A stretch of DNA of 64,000 nt, from positions 41,587,973-41,651,972 of the forward strand of contig JAKGHH010000007.1 of assembly GCA_022828595.1 (NCBI GenBank). The letters are read 5' to 3'. A program made the translations under genes and the position numbers. The notes beneath the pieces were generated by a model. The model was given only the letters and a program-made list of their open reading frames with translations. It made no database searches and was not told where the DNA came from. Position 1 is the stretch's first letter. The number at the start of each line of letters is the position of its first letter. The DNA is from Nelumbo lutea. Lineage: Eukaryota > Streptophyta > Magnoliopsida > Proteales > Nelumbonaceae. Below are positions 33,923-45,400 of the stretch, in pieces.

Positions 33923-34748
33923 ATGGACACAAAAATGCTAACAGAATCGATGTTGTGGAGCCGAGGGAACTACTGTCCTTTGTATGGTCATGTCCAGCGC
34001 ATTGTGTCCTTTAGATGTTATGAGCCAAAGATGGACGATTCAAGGTCATTGGTGAACTATTCGGCATGGGCGCATTATATACTAGAGAACCCTATGTATT
34101 GTCGGTTGCTCCATAGTGCTGGATTGCTTCGGTTTGTTGATTCTTTTTGGAACTGCCTGACAAAATGGGGTCAGTTACATGATACCTCTTCTCACTCATT
34201 GGTGCTGCTAGACGTATACCTTTGTTGGTGCCTTGGATGAATTTGGCATCACCGTGGAGGATGTCGCCGTTCTGCTTGCACTTCCGCCAGGAGGAGCTGT
34301 TTCTGCCCAGTATCAATACGTAGAGTCTATCTCCAGTATCCTTTTTGAGCTTTACATAGAATTGGCGGAGGAGATCCGAGTTTCCAAAGCACAGGTTGAC
34401 AATTCTACTACTCGTGGGAAGTGGCCTTTGGATGTTTGGATTTCTTACTAGTTCAAGGGTAAGAGTTCAACAGACATTATGGTTCAAAAGGGCGACAACT
34501 AGTGTCATCTTGTAGCTTTTATTCTTTATGTCGAGTTCAACAGACATTTGGTTCCTCTCTCTGTTATGGCAACCAGAAATCATCAATTGTCATTAGCATC
34601 AATGTTTCTTGGCTACATTTTTAATCAGATGGACGACACTGTGCATCAGATTATGGACCCAAGCTGCAAGTGTCGTTCCTCGAATATTATTACTCGCTTT
34701 TTGTTTATGTTCCTCTATGAACGCTTTCAGTTGAGCGTCACTTCTTGA
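33923..34748 (+). pseudogene. Plant mobile domain (PMD) pseudogene, copy 1
   Basis: Pieces in different frames read an N-terminal YSAWAHYILENP / LHSAGLLRFVDSFWNCLTKW helix set, the family signature DEFGITVEDVAVLLALP (34,233-34,290), then GKWPLDVWISY. After stops come CHLVAFILY and LASMFLGYIFNQMDDTVHQI (34,590-34,660). This is the MAIL1/MAIN-like PMD fold found both in host genes and inside transposons. At least one frameshift near 34,235 and stops near 34,450 and 34,500 break it. A second copy with the same wording is at 55,832-56,432. Confidence 0.7.
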
Positions 34749-36700
34749 CAATCATCGCTTTTGTCTATCAGCATGCCGACCTTGGAGGGTGATCAAGCGA
34801 AAGATGTGTCTCTTGAGGTCTGTCCTAGGAAGCAGTGGTTTGGTGCCATTGTGATGCTATCACATTGGTCATAAGCAAATTATTCAAGAGTAGGATTCTA
34901 AATTACTTGGTCCATCAGGCCAGGCAAGATCTTATCAAATTAGTGCCAAACGGAAATTCAAAGCATAGGACAGACTGCATAGTCACTTATTCAAGCATGC
35001 TAGAAATTTAAAGCAAAAGAGATCACTACACATTCACTGATTTATGCAAGCCATCAAGCTGTGGAAGAGTTGAAACGGAATCACAAGGAGTTCCATCTTC
35101 CAAAAGTCACTAGGCAATGAATTCTAGAGTGATCCGCACATAGAGCTACGAGCTGGCTATCAGATGCCACCTTTTAACATTGTTGTATCACTTACCATCT
35201 CTTTGATGGAGAAAATTTAAAAGCATAGTTCACAAACAGAAAATAAAAAGAGCAAGAAGCAATACAAATAAGACCATAGATATCAGGCATTTAGGGAAGA
35301 AATTAGACTAGAACTTCGAGTATAGCAGTACTTATAATCTAACGAGCTCATTAATTCAACTAAAGCGAAAATAGATTAAATTAAAAGTAGAGAGTTACCC
35401 TTTTCCACCTACTTCAACTGTTATGCAATGGTGAGAGTAGTGTCATAAACTAAAAGGTAAAAGAGAAAGGAAAGAATAAAGAAGAAAGAAAATAAAGTTT
35501 GCATATCTGATTGGTATTGTACATCGGTTTCTAGAAATGATCTCTGCATCAATGTTTTGTTTGCCAAGTCTTCTTTGGCTCAGTTTTCAATTGCGGATCT
35601 CTAAGTGTCGGTCGTAGTAGTCCCGAAGATATTTTCTCAAGCTTTCAATGGGTATTGATCCAATCTTATACACTTTCACAGTCCAGTCACCAGTTGCGGC
35701 AATTTCTTCGATCTTCGCTCAACACTGGCCCCTCTAGAGATCAGATATGACCAAGGATGAATTGATAAATAGCTACACACCAATTAAAATAATATCATAC
35801 AAATTAATGTTAAATCTAGGGTTCAATCACAAAAGCATAGATTTAGAAGGCCAAAAGGTCTACGACTACAAAATAAATAAGCATTAAATAAAAGAAAAAG
35901 AACATAGAAAAGGAGATCAAAAGGGTTTTTCCTCTTCGAGCATTGTTTTTCACTTATAGCCGTTACAATTGTCTTCATCCTCGTGCACGAATTCACTGTT
36001 TTCCCTATAGTGGTTGTCAACTACCGTTCCTCTAGAGATCAGAGTCGGAACTAGAGATTTTATTGTAGTTGCGGTGATAAGGCAATGGAGATTGGTCAAG
36101 TCTCCAAAGATCCATAGAAGATGGCAGGAAAGAGGGAATGTGGGGAGGAATATTGGTTGTAGAGGTTGGTGGGAGAAGAGCAGAGAAGGGATGATAAGAG
36201 AGAGAGGTCCCCTAAGAAACTCTAGGGTCAAAGTTATATGGTTCTCTGACGTGGGGGAGAGTTATTCTCCCTTTCTATAGAGAGGACCCCAATGTTTTTT
36301 GGAGAATGATCTAAAATGATACATTTCTTATTAGGAAATGGGATATTTATCTTTATGTCAACTACTAAGGGAGCACCATTGGGATTTCGCAACATGCCTA
36401 ACGAGATCCTTTAATGACAGAATTTCCCTTCTCCTAAGCATTTTTGCATGGCGTATGTAGGCTACGTCCCCTTACGGGTTTCCCCATGTGTACACGTGTT
36501 AAGGACAAGACATGGATCTGATTGGTGTGCTTAGGTGTTTTTCTCAATTGCCTCCGAGGTGCTTCGTCATAGTTGGTTGTGAATAGAAGGAATGCCAATC
36601 TCCCATAGGCGGGTGACATCGGCCTCAGGGTATATCATCCATTCGTTATAGTAGGAGTTGCCATTTAGTTCTCATTGCAAGGTGCTGATAGTGCATCAGG
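34749..36700. other. No recognised gene
   Basis: About 1.9 kb of AT-rich sequence. Frames at 35,823-36,280 have no family resemblance. CCTCTAGAGATCAGA recurs at about 35,732 and 36,029, perhaps marking a small repeat; nothing else could be supported. Confidence 0.45.
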
Positions 36701-36709
36701 CTCTTGCGA

Positions 36710-36860
36710 TGTCTTTTTATGTTCATCGCAAGTCTTAGGTGACGTTGATTGCTTATCGCAGGTTTGGGGAGGTGTTTTATGTTCATCGTAGGTCTTACAT
36801 GGAACTTCACGCTCATCGTGAGTGTAGGATTTCTTTTTGTGCTCCTCGCAAGTGTGTGGG
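36710..36860. repeat. Short degenerate tandem repeat
   Basis: TTATGTTCATCGCAAGTCTTA recurs as drifted copies (TTGCTTATCGCAGGTTT, TTATGTTCATCGTAGGTCTTA, CACGCTCATCGTGAGTGT, GTGCTCCTCGCAAGTGTG) with a period of roughly 30-37 bp. No coding meaning is apparent. Confidence 0.45.
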
Positions 36861-36989
36861 CCCTACATTACTTTGATAAAGTGTCATTGTGTCATTTTAG
36901 AGGTATCCTGGTTGTGATTTCTTTATTTTCTTTTAACATCCCCACCATAGTCCCATTGAAATGCATGTACTTGCATTTATTTTTCAAAA

Positions 36990-37170
36990 AAACATTGTTA
37001 ACTAAAAATTTTGGGGTTTCTGGTACCCGTGGAGAACCCGTCCCATCGGGGATTGGGGATGGAAGACAATTTTTATCCCGATGGGGATTGGGGTTGGGGA
37101 TAGAGATTTATTTAAGAATTGGGGTCAAGGATGGAGAATATGATCACTGCCCCATTGCCATTCATAATTA
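36990..37170. mobile_element. Second copy of the 11.1-kb TIR element
   Basis: Read in reverse, this stretch follows 11,101-11,265: ATGGCAATGGGGC, then ATATTC[CT]CC, GACCCCAATT, AATCCCCATCG, GATAAAA[AT]TTG, CATCCCCAATCCCCGATGGGA and CCCCAAAAT[TC]TTT. Only the half with this arm is evident; the opposite arm was not located, so the copy is partial or rearranged. Confidence 0.65.
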
Positions 37171-39339
37171 AGAATCTAGATATTTCTAGGGTTTATCACT
37201 TTGTAGTAAATCGTATGTTAATGGATGCACTATCCTATTTCTTGATCTAAGTGAATTAACTTAACTTGAGAATATGCTTTTTGGGATTTTTGAAATTTGA
37301 ATTAAGTTTTCTTTTATTGGAATTCTTATTTATACAACGATTCCAAGTTCTAGTTCAGGATCAAGATCAAGTTAGAATTTTAGGTTTCAGTTCTTGATTT
37401 CCTTTTTTGGAGATACCACTTACACCAAGGTCTTTTTCGGCAAATTGGAATGGTAGAAGCAAAACAAGACTACACATTGTTACTTTTAGCGGTTCGAAGA
37501 GTTTCTCAAGTTAATCATGTTCACTAGCAAGAATATAGGCCGTTCGAAAGGATACTTTGTGATATTTCTTGTTTTGGATTGTTAGTGTCGTGCTGATTGA
37601 TAATCTTGCTATAACTATAAAAATGAGAATTTTCTTTTACTTATTCCCTCTTTTTTTCCTCTCTACTTGATATCACAAAAAGATAAAGATGCATAAACTT
37701 CCAAGATGTAGATGTAATCAAATGTCCACATTTTTTGGCTTTAGGTAACTAGAAGTTTGGTGGAAAAAGGATTTGTAAGTGTAATTTTGATACTTAAGCA
37801 AGAAATTAAATAAAATTCGTACATAAAACTAAACGTGTAGCTTATTTCTTATTTATATTTCAGTGGTTTTCTTTTATATATTGACTTAGAAGATGAGTTT
37901 TGTTTTCTCTTGTGTTTATTTGTATGGGGGATTTAGGTAACCTTCCATGATCCATAATCTACAAGGAGGGTCTATGCTGATCCAAGCCCAATTTTATTGG
38001 TGGTAGAAAGGCAAACTGTAATTTGGCTTTACTTAGGAAGCCTACCCAAGTCATTTTTCCTTTTTGGTGTCTTTTTTTTTTTCCTTTTATTTATTTGAAT
38101 ATACATTTGATATGTGGTGATTGTTGGGACTTTGATTTTTTAGTCACATTAGTTTGCTTTTATAAATATTATTTATTTTATGAATTGAACACTTGTTATC
38201 TAGGATGAGTCAACACCCAAATTGAAAAGATATGTCTTTGTTCTTCCAACTGTGCCTACAACCAAGGGAGCATCTTTCACCAAATTTCATAAATGCTCTC
38301 GAGTGTCACCAAGATGTAAGGGCAGGAACTATTAATGAAAAATGTTTGTAGAAATAGGAATGTCTAATGGACCGATCAATAAACAATTCAAACCTACTCT
38401 TATGTGGCTGGAAGAAATTCCATATAAATCTTCTTGGAGACCTTTTGAAAGGATAAATGAGAAACATTTGCAAAGATGGGTAAGTTTGAGCAATGCTTCG
38501 GGAGATAACATTGGTTGCATGCAAGCTACATTGCTCGGTGAAGCTTTACCCTTAGCTATTTCAATGTAATTATTTCTTGTTACTTTTTCTAATTTCCCTT
38601 TTGATCCTCTCTCTCTCCCTCTCTCTCTCCAACATTGATATATCTTTACGAAGTTTTCTTTCAAAGCCCCCAAAAAGCATTAATTTTAGGCTTTGTGCTT
38701 TGGGACTTATAAGTGTTTTGGCTTTAGAATGTGATGTTTTCAAAAGTAATTCTTATGAAATGCTCAAACATGTTTGGATCAACTTTGTTTTTCACAGCCC
38801 AAAGCTCAAAATGAAACACTTTATACAAACAAAACCTATATTTATTTATGTTTATCCAATTTATGTTGATTTTATTTTACATTATTATTTTGTATATAAA
38901 TATTTGTTCGCATTTTTTTGTTTAAAATTTCTTAGTTCTTATTTAACATTTAATGGAAATTTAGTTGTTGGTTGATGAATACAAACATTAGAAGGATGCT
39001 CCCCCTTTATGGATAAGTTAAGACTTTACCATCAAAGTTGGGCAACTTGTTCAGGTTGAAGGCATGCTAAGACCTTTTCCTTTCTTTTTTTTTTTTTTGG
39101 CAACAGGGGGGGAGGGGGGGGGGACAAGCCCAAGAAATTTTTAAGACCTTATGGAGAGAGAACATCGAAACATTACACAAAAGGGGAATAGTTCTCATTA
39201 TATCTGAAAATTACTTGTACAATGATCATGTTAATTCCTATCCAAAATAAAAATCTATACCAATAATAAAAATTAATTTCATGTTCAAAAAAGGAAATGA
39301 TCATGATACAATATAGGCTTAAACTTAGAACAAATATCA
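37171..39339. other. Gene-poor AT-rich stretch
   Basis: No gene is supported. The plus frame 38,342-38,569 is the only stretch with protein-like composition. It is open on the minus strand too and has no recognisable family. A poly-T run followed by a G-rich tract (39,080-39,122) may mark a retroposon end. Confidence 0.45.
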
Positions 39340-39720
39340 AAGCTAGAGGGAGAGGAAGTGGAAGCTCCACTCCAGCCACCCTAAGTTGGGCCTCTAGTTG
39401 AGCAACCCACTAATCCACAAGGCAGTTGTTGCATACGTGGGAATGTGCTCCTTGTATCCCTCATATTCTTCGTGAACCTATGTGGCTTGTGCTTGAACCT
39501 ATTGCAACTACCTTTCTAGGGCGGTGTTTTGAACTCTGGTCTCTATAAGGGTTCTCCTTGTTATCTTGCTGCTTGTTATGTGCCTCTTGGAGCTTTTCTC
39601 TTTGAGATATTCTTCTTTGACCTCTCCTTTCTTTACTTCCTTTTTGAGCCTAATACTCTTTGCCTCTGCATGCCGGTTCTTCTTAATCGCATACCTAGCT
39701 ATCTCCCTCACCTTATCTTC
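39340..39720 (-). pseudogene. Charged coiled-coil remnant of unknown element
   Basis: The minus strand reads a Lys/Glu/Arg-rich helix (IRLKKEVKKGEVKEEYLK). After a stop it continues QVQAQATxVHEEYEGYKE-like residues to about 39,340. Composition resembles C-terminal coiled coils of plant transposon ORFs, but no family was recognised. It lies directly downstream of the PPR stop codon. Confidence 0.3.
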
Positions 39721-39751
39721 ATGCTTTCCGATCCTCTCTTCCCTTTCTTGA

Positions 39752-42364
39752 TTAAGTAGATACTCTCTTGATCAATCGCCTCCTGAAACATTTAGCACCA
39801 CCCCTAAAAGAAAGGATGTTTCCCTGATTTACTTCTTTACCTACACCACCTACCATCCTAAGATCATCATCAGCCATAAAGGCTTGCACCCCATTCTTAA
39901 ATTCAATCCAACTATAGCCTGGATACTTTGAAACCTGTTGACCACTCATCTTTTCCCGTACAGCTGATGCATCATCCCATCTTCCTAAAGAAGCATAAAT
40001 GTTGGACAGAAGCACATAGGGGGCTGGATTTTGTGGGTCAATGCGGAATAGCTGCTCTGCTGCTAGTTTCCCAAGGTTGATATTAGCATGAACTCTGCAT
40101 GAACTAAGCAAAACTTCCCAAACAATTGGATCATCTATATAAGGCATCTTATTTATAAGAATTTCTGCTTCATTGAACCGACCAGCTCGACCAAGAGAGT
40201 CTATAATGCATGTGTAATGGTCTGCCAATGGTTTTACCCCATGTTCTTGCTCCATGGAATTGAAGATCCTGACGGCTACATCAGCCAAACCAGTATGGCT
40301 GCAAGCAGTAAGAACAGAAATGAAAGTTATGCCATCAGGTTTTCCACCTGATTGGATCATATTGTCAAAGAGGTCAACAGCCTCATTCCCACATCCATTT
40401 TGTGCATACCCATGTATCATCTCATTCCAAGAAACAGTATTCTTATTGGGCATCTCATCAAAAAACTGGCGAGCCAAACTTACATCGCCACATCTTGAAT
40501 ACACATCAATCAGAGCACTCCCAACAAAAACATCATTTATATATCCATCTTTTATTATCTGAGCATGTAATTGTCTCCCATGAGACAAAGAAGCTAATCT
40601 AGCACATGAACTCAGAATAGTAGCATAAGAGAATTGAGTAGGGCTCACACCATTCTCTTGCATTTCTTTAAATAAGATACAAGCTTCCCTATTTAGAGAA
40701 TGGAGTGCAAAACCTGCAATCATTGAATTCCAACAGACGTCATCTCTCTCATGCATCCTGTCAAAAACGTGCCTAGCCATGTCAATGTTTCCACACTTGG
40801 AGTACATGTCAATTAGTGCACTGGCAACAAACATGTCAGCATCAAGAACAGACTTTATTGACACTGCATGGACCTGTTTTCCACCATTTAAAAAACCAAT
40901 TCCTGCACATGAGTTGAGAATAACAGCCAAAGTAGTATGATCAGGATGGACATTCACAAACTGCATCTTCTTGAAGAATTCTACTGCTTCCATGTGATTC
41001 CCAATTTGGGAGTACCCAGACAATAGGGCATTCCATGAACTTACGCTTGGGCATGCAATCTGGTCAAACATCTGAATGCCAGTTTCCATATCCCCAGACT
41101 TGACGCAGGCTCCTAGCATACTCAAATATGTGACTTCATCTGGTTCAAAACCATGCTGTTGCATCATTTGCAGCAAATCTATGGCTCTTTCACTTGTGCC
41201 CTGCTGACCATAACCAGCTATCATAATATTCCAAGAAACAACATTAACCTCAGGCATATTTGCAAAAATTATCTCAGCAACATCCATACTCCCACTCTTT
41301 GCATACATGTCAAGTAATGAATTATTCACATGAAGATCCATTTCAAAACCGAATTTAATTATGAAGCCATGTACTTGTAGGCCATGGATGTTACACTGAA
41401 TCCCATATCTTGGACTAGGACCATTTGGTTCTCCACTCCCTCCTCTGGCACAAACACTGAGAATACTTGATATGGAGACAGAGTCGATTTGAATTCCAAT
41501 TTGATGCATCTTTGTGAACATTCTCAGAGCCTCTTCAATGCGATTTGCTTGCAACAATCCACCCATAATTGCTGTGAATGCAACTTCATTTGGTTGAGAC
41601 ATTTCACCAAATGCTTCAATTGCATCCTCCATAATCCCACACTTTGCATACATACCTACCAAAGCATTTTCCACATACATGTTACTATCTAGACCAACTT
41701 TAATAGAAAGGGCATGACAGCTCATGCCATGTTCTAATTCCATCAAGCCACCGCAGGCACTGAGAACACTCGCAAAAGTAAACTGGGTAGGCCTGAATCC
41801 TTCTTTATTCATCACATAATATAAATGCAATGCCTTTTCTTCCAGCTTATTCCTGACTAATGTACTGATAATTGTATTCCACGAGACAGTATTCCTCTCG
41901 GGCATTTCAAGGAACAAATGTTCTGCTTCTTGTAATTCACCAGATTTGCAAAACGAACTAACAATAGCGTTCCATGAATAAATATTCTTTCCAGGCATTT
42001 TTTCAAACACGTGACGCGCGAAATCTAACTTACCACACTTCGCATAAAACTCGATTAGCCTGTTGGATAAAAAAATGTCCGAGAATAAACCATTAACGAT
42101 TACCTGAGCATGAATAACTTTACCCGCTAAGTGGACTTTCTTGTCTATGCAAGTTTGCAACAACTTGGAGAATAGGGTCACCTTGCTTTCCATCGTCACA
42201 CCGAAACGAGCGCATAAAACTTGCAAAAACGGAGGCTTTGAAGACCAACCGCCATTCATTACCAACAACAGTGAGAAGAAAAAACAAATGTGAAGGGAAT
42301 AAACTATACGTTTAGGCGGTTCAATCCCGACCTGGTGGGCCCAAGAATGTGGACGCCGAAGCAT
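39752..42364 (-). CDS. PPR protein, PLS class, E subclass (At4g20770-like)
   Basis: Intronless, 870 codons from the ATG at 42,364. About 20 P, L and S pentatricopeptide motifs run from about residue 65 to 770 (for example MYAKCGIMEDAIEAFGEMSQ, NVVSWNIMIAGYGQQG, NTVSWNEMIHGYAQNG). They end in the E motifs (LLSSCRVHANINLGKLAAEQ, YVLLSNIYASLGRWDD, GYSWIEF). There is no DYW deaminase domain. Such proteins bind organellar RNA one base per repeat and recruit a DYW partner for C-to-U editing in mitochondria or plastids. The wording is close to Arabidopsis At4g20770. The second in-frame ATG at 42,193 (MESKVTLFSKLLQTC) is where the family usually starts; the longer start adds 57 residues with a hydrophobic stretch. 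The frame is intact and probably expressed. Confidence 0.93.
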   Translation of the reverse strand: MLRRPHSWAHQVGIEPPKRIVYSLHICFFFSLLLVMNGGWSSKPPFLQVLCARFGVTMESKVTLFSKLLQTCIDKKVHLAGKVIHAQVIVNGLFSDIFLSNRLIEFYAKCGKLDFARHVFEKMPGKNIYSWNAIVSSFCKSGELQEAEHLFLEMPERNTVSWNTIISTLVRNKLEEKALHLYYVMNKEGFRPTQFTFASVLSACGGLMELEHGMSCHALSIKVGLDSNMYVENALVGMYAKCGIMEDAIEAFGEMSQPNEVAFTAIMGGLLQANRIEEALRMFTKMHQIGIQIDSVSISSILSVCARGGSGEPNGPSPRYGIQCNIHGLQVHGFIIKFGFEMDLHVNNSLLDMYAKSGSMDVAEIIFANMPEVNVVSWNIMIAGYGQQGTSERAIDLLQMMQQHGFEPDEVTYLSMLGACVKSGDMETGIQMFDQIACPSVSSWNALLSGYSQIGNHMEAVEFFKKMQFVNVHPDHTTLAVILNSCAGIGFLNGGKQVHAVSIKSVLDADMFVASALIDMYSKCGNIDMARHVFDRMHERDDVCWNSMIAGFALHSLNREACILFKEMQENGVSPTQFSYATILSSCARLASLSHGRQLHAQIIKDGYINDVFVGSALIDVYSRCGDVSLARQFFDEMPNKNTVSWNEMIHGYAQNGCGNEAVDLFDNMIQSGGKPDGITFISVLTACSHTGLADVAVRIFNSMEQEHGVKPLADHYTCIIDSLGRAGRFNEAEILINKMPYIDDPIVWEVLLSSCRVHANINLGKLAAEQLFRIDPQNPAPYVLLSNIYASLGRWDDASAVREKMSGQQVSKYPGYSWIEFKNGVQAFMADDDLRMVGGVGKEVNQGNILSFRGGAKCFRRRLIKRVST

Positions 42365-42457
42365 TCAATTTCAGGGGCATAAACGTCATTGTATCCGGAA
42401 AATTAACATTGATATCATTGCCGATCCTTCACACCCTTCTCTGTTCCGTTTTCCGTC
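42365..42457. promoter_or_regulatory. Shared divergent promoter, PPR / methyltransferase
   Basis: Only 93 bp separate the two head-to-head ATGs (264 bp if the PPR starts at 42,193). No TATA box is evident on either strand. A CT-rich initiator-like run (CACCCTTCTCTGTTCCG) precedes the methyltransferase ATG. The arrangement implies shared regulatory DNA and overlapping leaders. Confidence 0.6.
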
Positions 42458-45400
42458 ATGGAGGCTGGTGGGTCGGATACCGATGGCCGGGAATTCAAGA
42501 ATGCTGAAGAGATGTGGAGAGAAGAGGTCGGAGAAGGAGACGATCAAAAGAAGACTGAATGGTATCGGAAAGGCGTCGGTTACTGGGAAGTAAGCTTGCT
42601 GACGCCTAAAACCCTAAACCCTCGATGCTCATATTTCAGTTATTTATTTATGTTGTATGGGTTATTGCTGTTTCAGGGTGTTGAAGCGTCTGTTGATGGA
42701 GTATTGGGTGGATACGGGCATGTTGATGAGGCAGACGTGAAGGGTAGCGAAGCTTTTCTAAAGAATCTTTTGGTCGACCGCTTTGGTTCTGGCTTAAGAA
42801 ATCGACATCTCGTCGCTCTCGGTACAAAAAAATGCACACACACACACACACACTCTCTCTCTCTCTCTCGTTCCTCTTGGGGTTTCAGTTTCCTGCATTC
42901 TGAATCTCTCTCTCTCGTTCCTCTTGGGGTTTCAGTTTCCTGCATTCTGAATTTTGGTTTAGAAAAGGGTTTGTCATTTGTTGAGTCGCCTTTTTACGGT
43001 CACTGGTTTAGAATAAGTTTAGTGGTGGGTTTGCACCACTTGTTCCAACAGGATAAGGAAGTTATACGGTAACGTACTTGACCCATATGCTAAAAGCCAT
43101 AAGGCTGTTGGAATGCGTGAAGCCAAGCTGTTTAACGTCCTTTGGTTCTGGGAGCTCTCAATTTAGGGTGCTTTAGTTGTAGCACTAAGACTGTGGAGAC
43201 GCGTCAAACATACCTGTTTAACCTTTATGACCGTAACATGAACCAGTCTCATGGAATCAGTATACTGCATATGATTTCATAATCAAGCAAAATACATGTG
43301 CGGAATTGCGGATTCATGTTATGTATATGGGTCCATTCCAAGATTACACCTTCAGAACTGGTGTAGCTAATATGTAAGTGTTTTATTTATTTTTGATGGG
43401 TAGCTATTGGCTAATTTGTACGCACAGGCCATTGTAATTTCCAGACTGGGCTAGTCAACTTATTGCCCTTCTTTTTCTTTCCCCTAGTAGTAGTATTAAG
43501 GGTGGGAACTTTGACAACATCAGTAGCATCAATATCAGTGTTGATACTCTCATACTGCGACTGGACATTAAAAATATAAAAATTAATTTAATTGCAACTT
43601 ATCGGGATTGCCGATTCGAAATCTCAATTCGATTTCAACGGTTGAAGCCTTCAAGCCTCCCAAATTGCTAACTTGAGATACTTGAGAAAGCCTTTTTCTT
43701 GTTGAAACTTGAATAAAGTTGAGAATTATAGAATGGAGTATGATAGTGTGTATAAGAGAGTATGAGAATTGGTGCGATGTGAATGGTGGAGAATATGGGT
43801 ATTTATAGGAATTGAAAATAAATCAATTGCACAAAATACCCTGAAAAACTAGTCATTTTTTAGTTATTGGGAAGGGTATTTTGGTCATTACAAAGCCATT
43901 TATCACTTTACCCAAATGCCCCCCAAACTAGCTGTTATATAGTTGTTCAGAGGCATTATTGTCATTTTTCTACCCTTCAAAGCCAAAATACATAAATACC
44001 CCTAAAGAACAGTTTATAGTTGTTCCAACAGCTAGTTTCCTTGGGCAGGCTGCGCTTGGCCTGCTACAGGCTTGCAAGCCAGGTCGTGCTGTGTGCTGGC
44101 AGCACAGCCCACTCGGTCTTGCTGTGCCTGGTGATGGAGAAAAAGGAAAAGAGAAAAAGCGTGGATTTGAAGAGTTTAGTTGATAGAGAAGTAGAAGTTG
44201 GAAAGTCCCTAGGTTTATTCTTCTTGGGAGGAGAAAGTCTTGTTAAGAAAGCCTTTGGAGCCTCTGAAAGGAAGAGGAAAGAAGAAAGTTTGAGGAGAGT
44301 TGCAAATGTGTTATGTGCCTTAGGCTCAGTTTGGAAAGAGTGCAAATACATATTGCACTGTACATATTTGCATTTGTACTCCTTCCAAACTAAGCCTTAG
44401 GAGAACTCACCCCTAAAAGCTAGCTGTTAGAGGGAGGGAACCCAAGCGCATATATACCCCACAACAGCATCCCATACTACTGATGTGAGATACCTCACAT
44501 TAGCATCCCATACTACCAACATGGGACAAATGGATCGTAACAAAATGCTCTTGAAGGAGAAAGTTAGGACTTGGGACGAGGAGGGATTCTACGAATGGTT
44601 TGGATTTTGGAGAGAAGGTTGTGATCCACTACCACATTTAGCATATGATATATCAATGCCTTTTATTTTCTTTTGAACTTGTCTTTTGGAGTTGTTGTCT
44701 TAGTGTGGTTGGAGGTCTTGTAGGGGGGCTTGTGTAGTGTTATCTTAACACCTGTTTCAGATGTATCCAGTTTTGTTTTCTTTAATAAAATTTGTCTTTT
44801 ACTTATAAAAAAGAATAGGATATGAATAAATGGTAATAGTCCTTACAATGAGATCTGCAAAGAGTACACCAGTTGGGAAAAATACAAAATAAGGGTCTTC
44901 TCTTTTGTAGGTTATCCAAGGTGTTTACTTTCCCATGGAACACTTCCCAACAAAAGGTCATAATCTTAGGGGAAACTAGCCTACACTAGACTTATTTGAA
45001 GGGAAAAACCTGGGAGGTATAGCGAAGGAGCTTGAAAAAGGAAACATAAGATAAAAATCCCTTTTGCTTGAGGGTCCCAAATCCTCTTATCTGGCTTCAA
45101 AGGGTCTAACCAAACCTTATCAAGGAGGCTGATTAGATTAGATGGAAACTCAACTTCCTCATTCCTTAACCCTCTACAAAAACTAAAATCCCAGTCAAAG
45201 CTGAAAGGTTTAACATAGAAGGAAGAAATTTTGAGATCACGGTCACCTCTTTTTTATACAAAATACAGAGAACAAGGATGGAAAATGGTCTTTTATAGGA
45301 AGATCTTCAACCCAAGTGTCCTAGAACCAAACAGAATTTCCAGAACAAACATCATACCTGACACAACTGAGAAACTACGGAAGAAGTCTATGAATTGCCT

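Noticed and set aside
38342..38569. Protein-like plus frame of 75 residues
   Set aside because: No recognisable family and open in the opposite strand too; too weak for a gene call.
42590..43072. Long plus frame running on from the methyltransferase exons
   Set aside because: The frame crosses two clear donor sites and reads microsatellite DNA; splicing restores the conserved protein.
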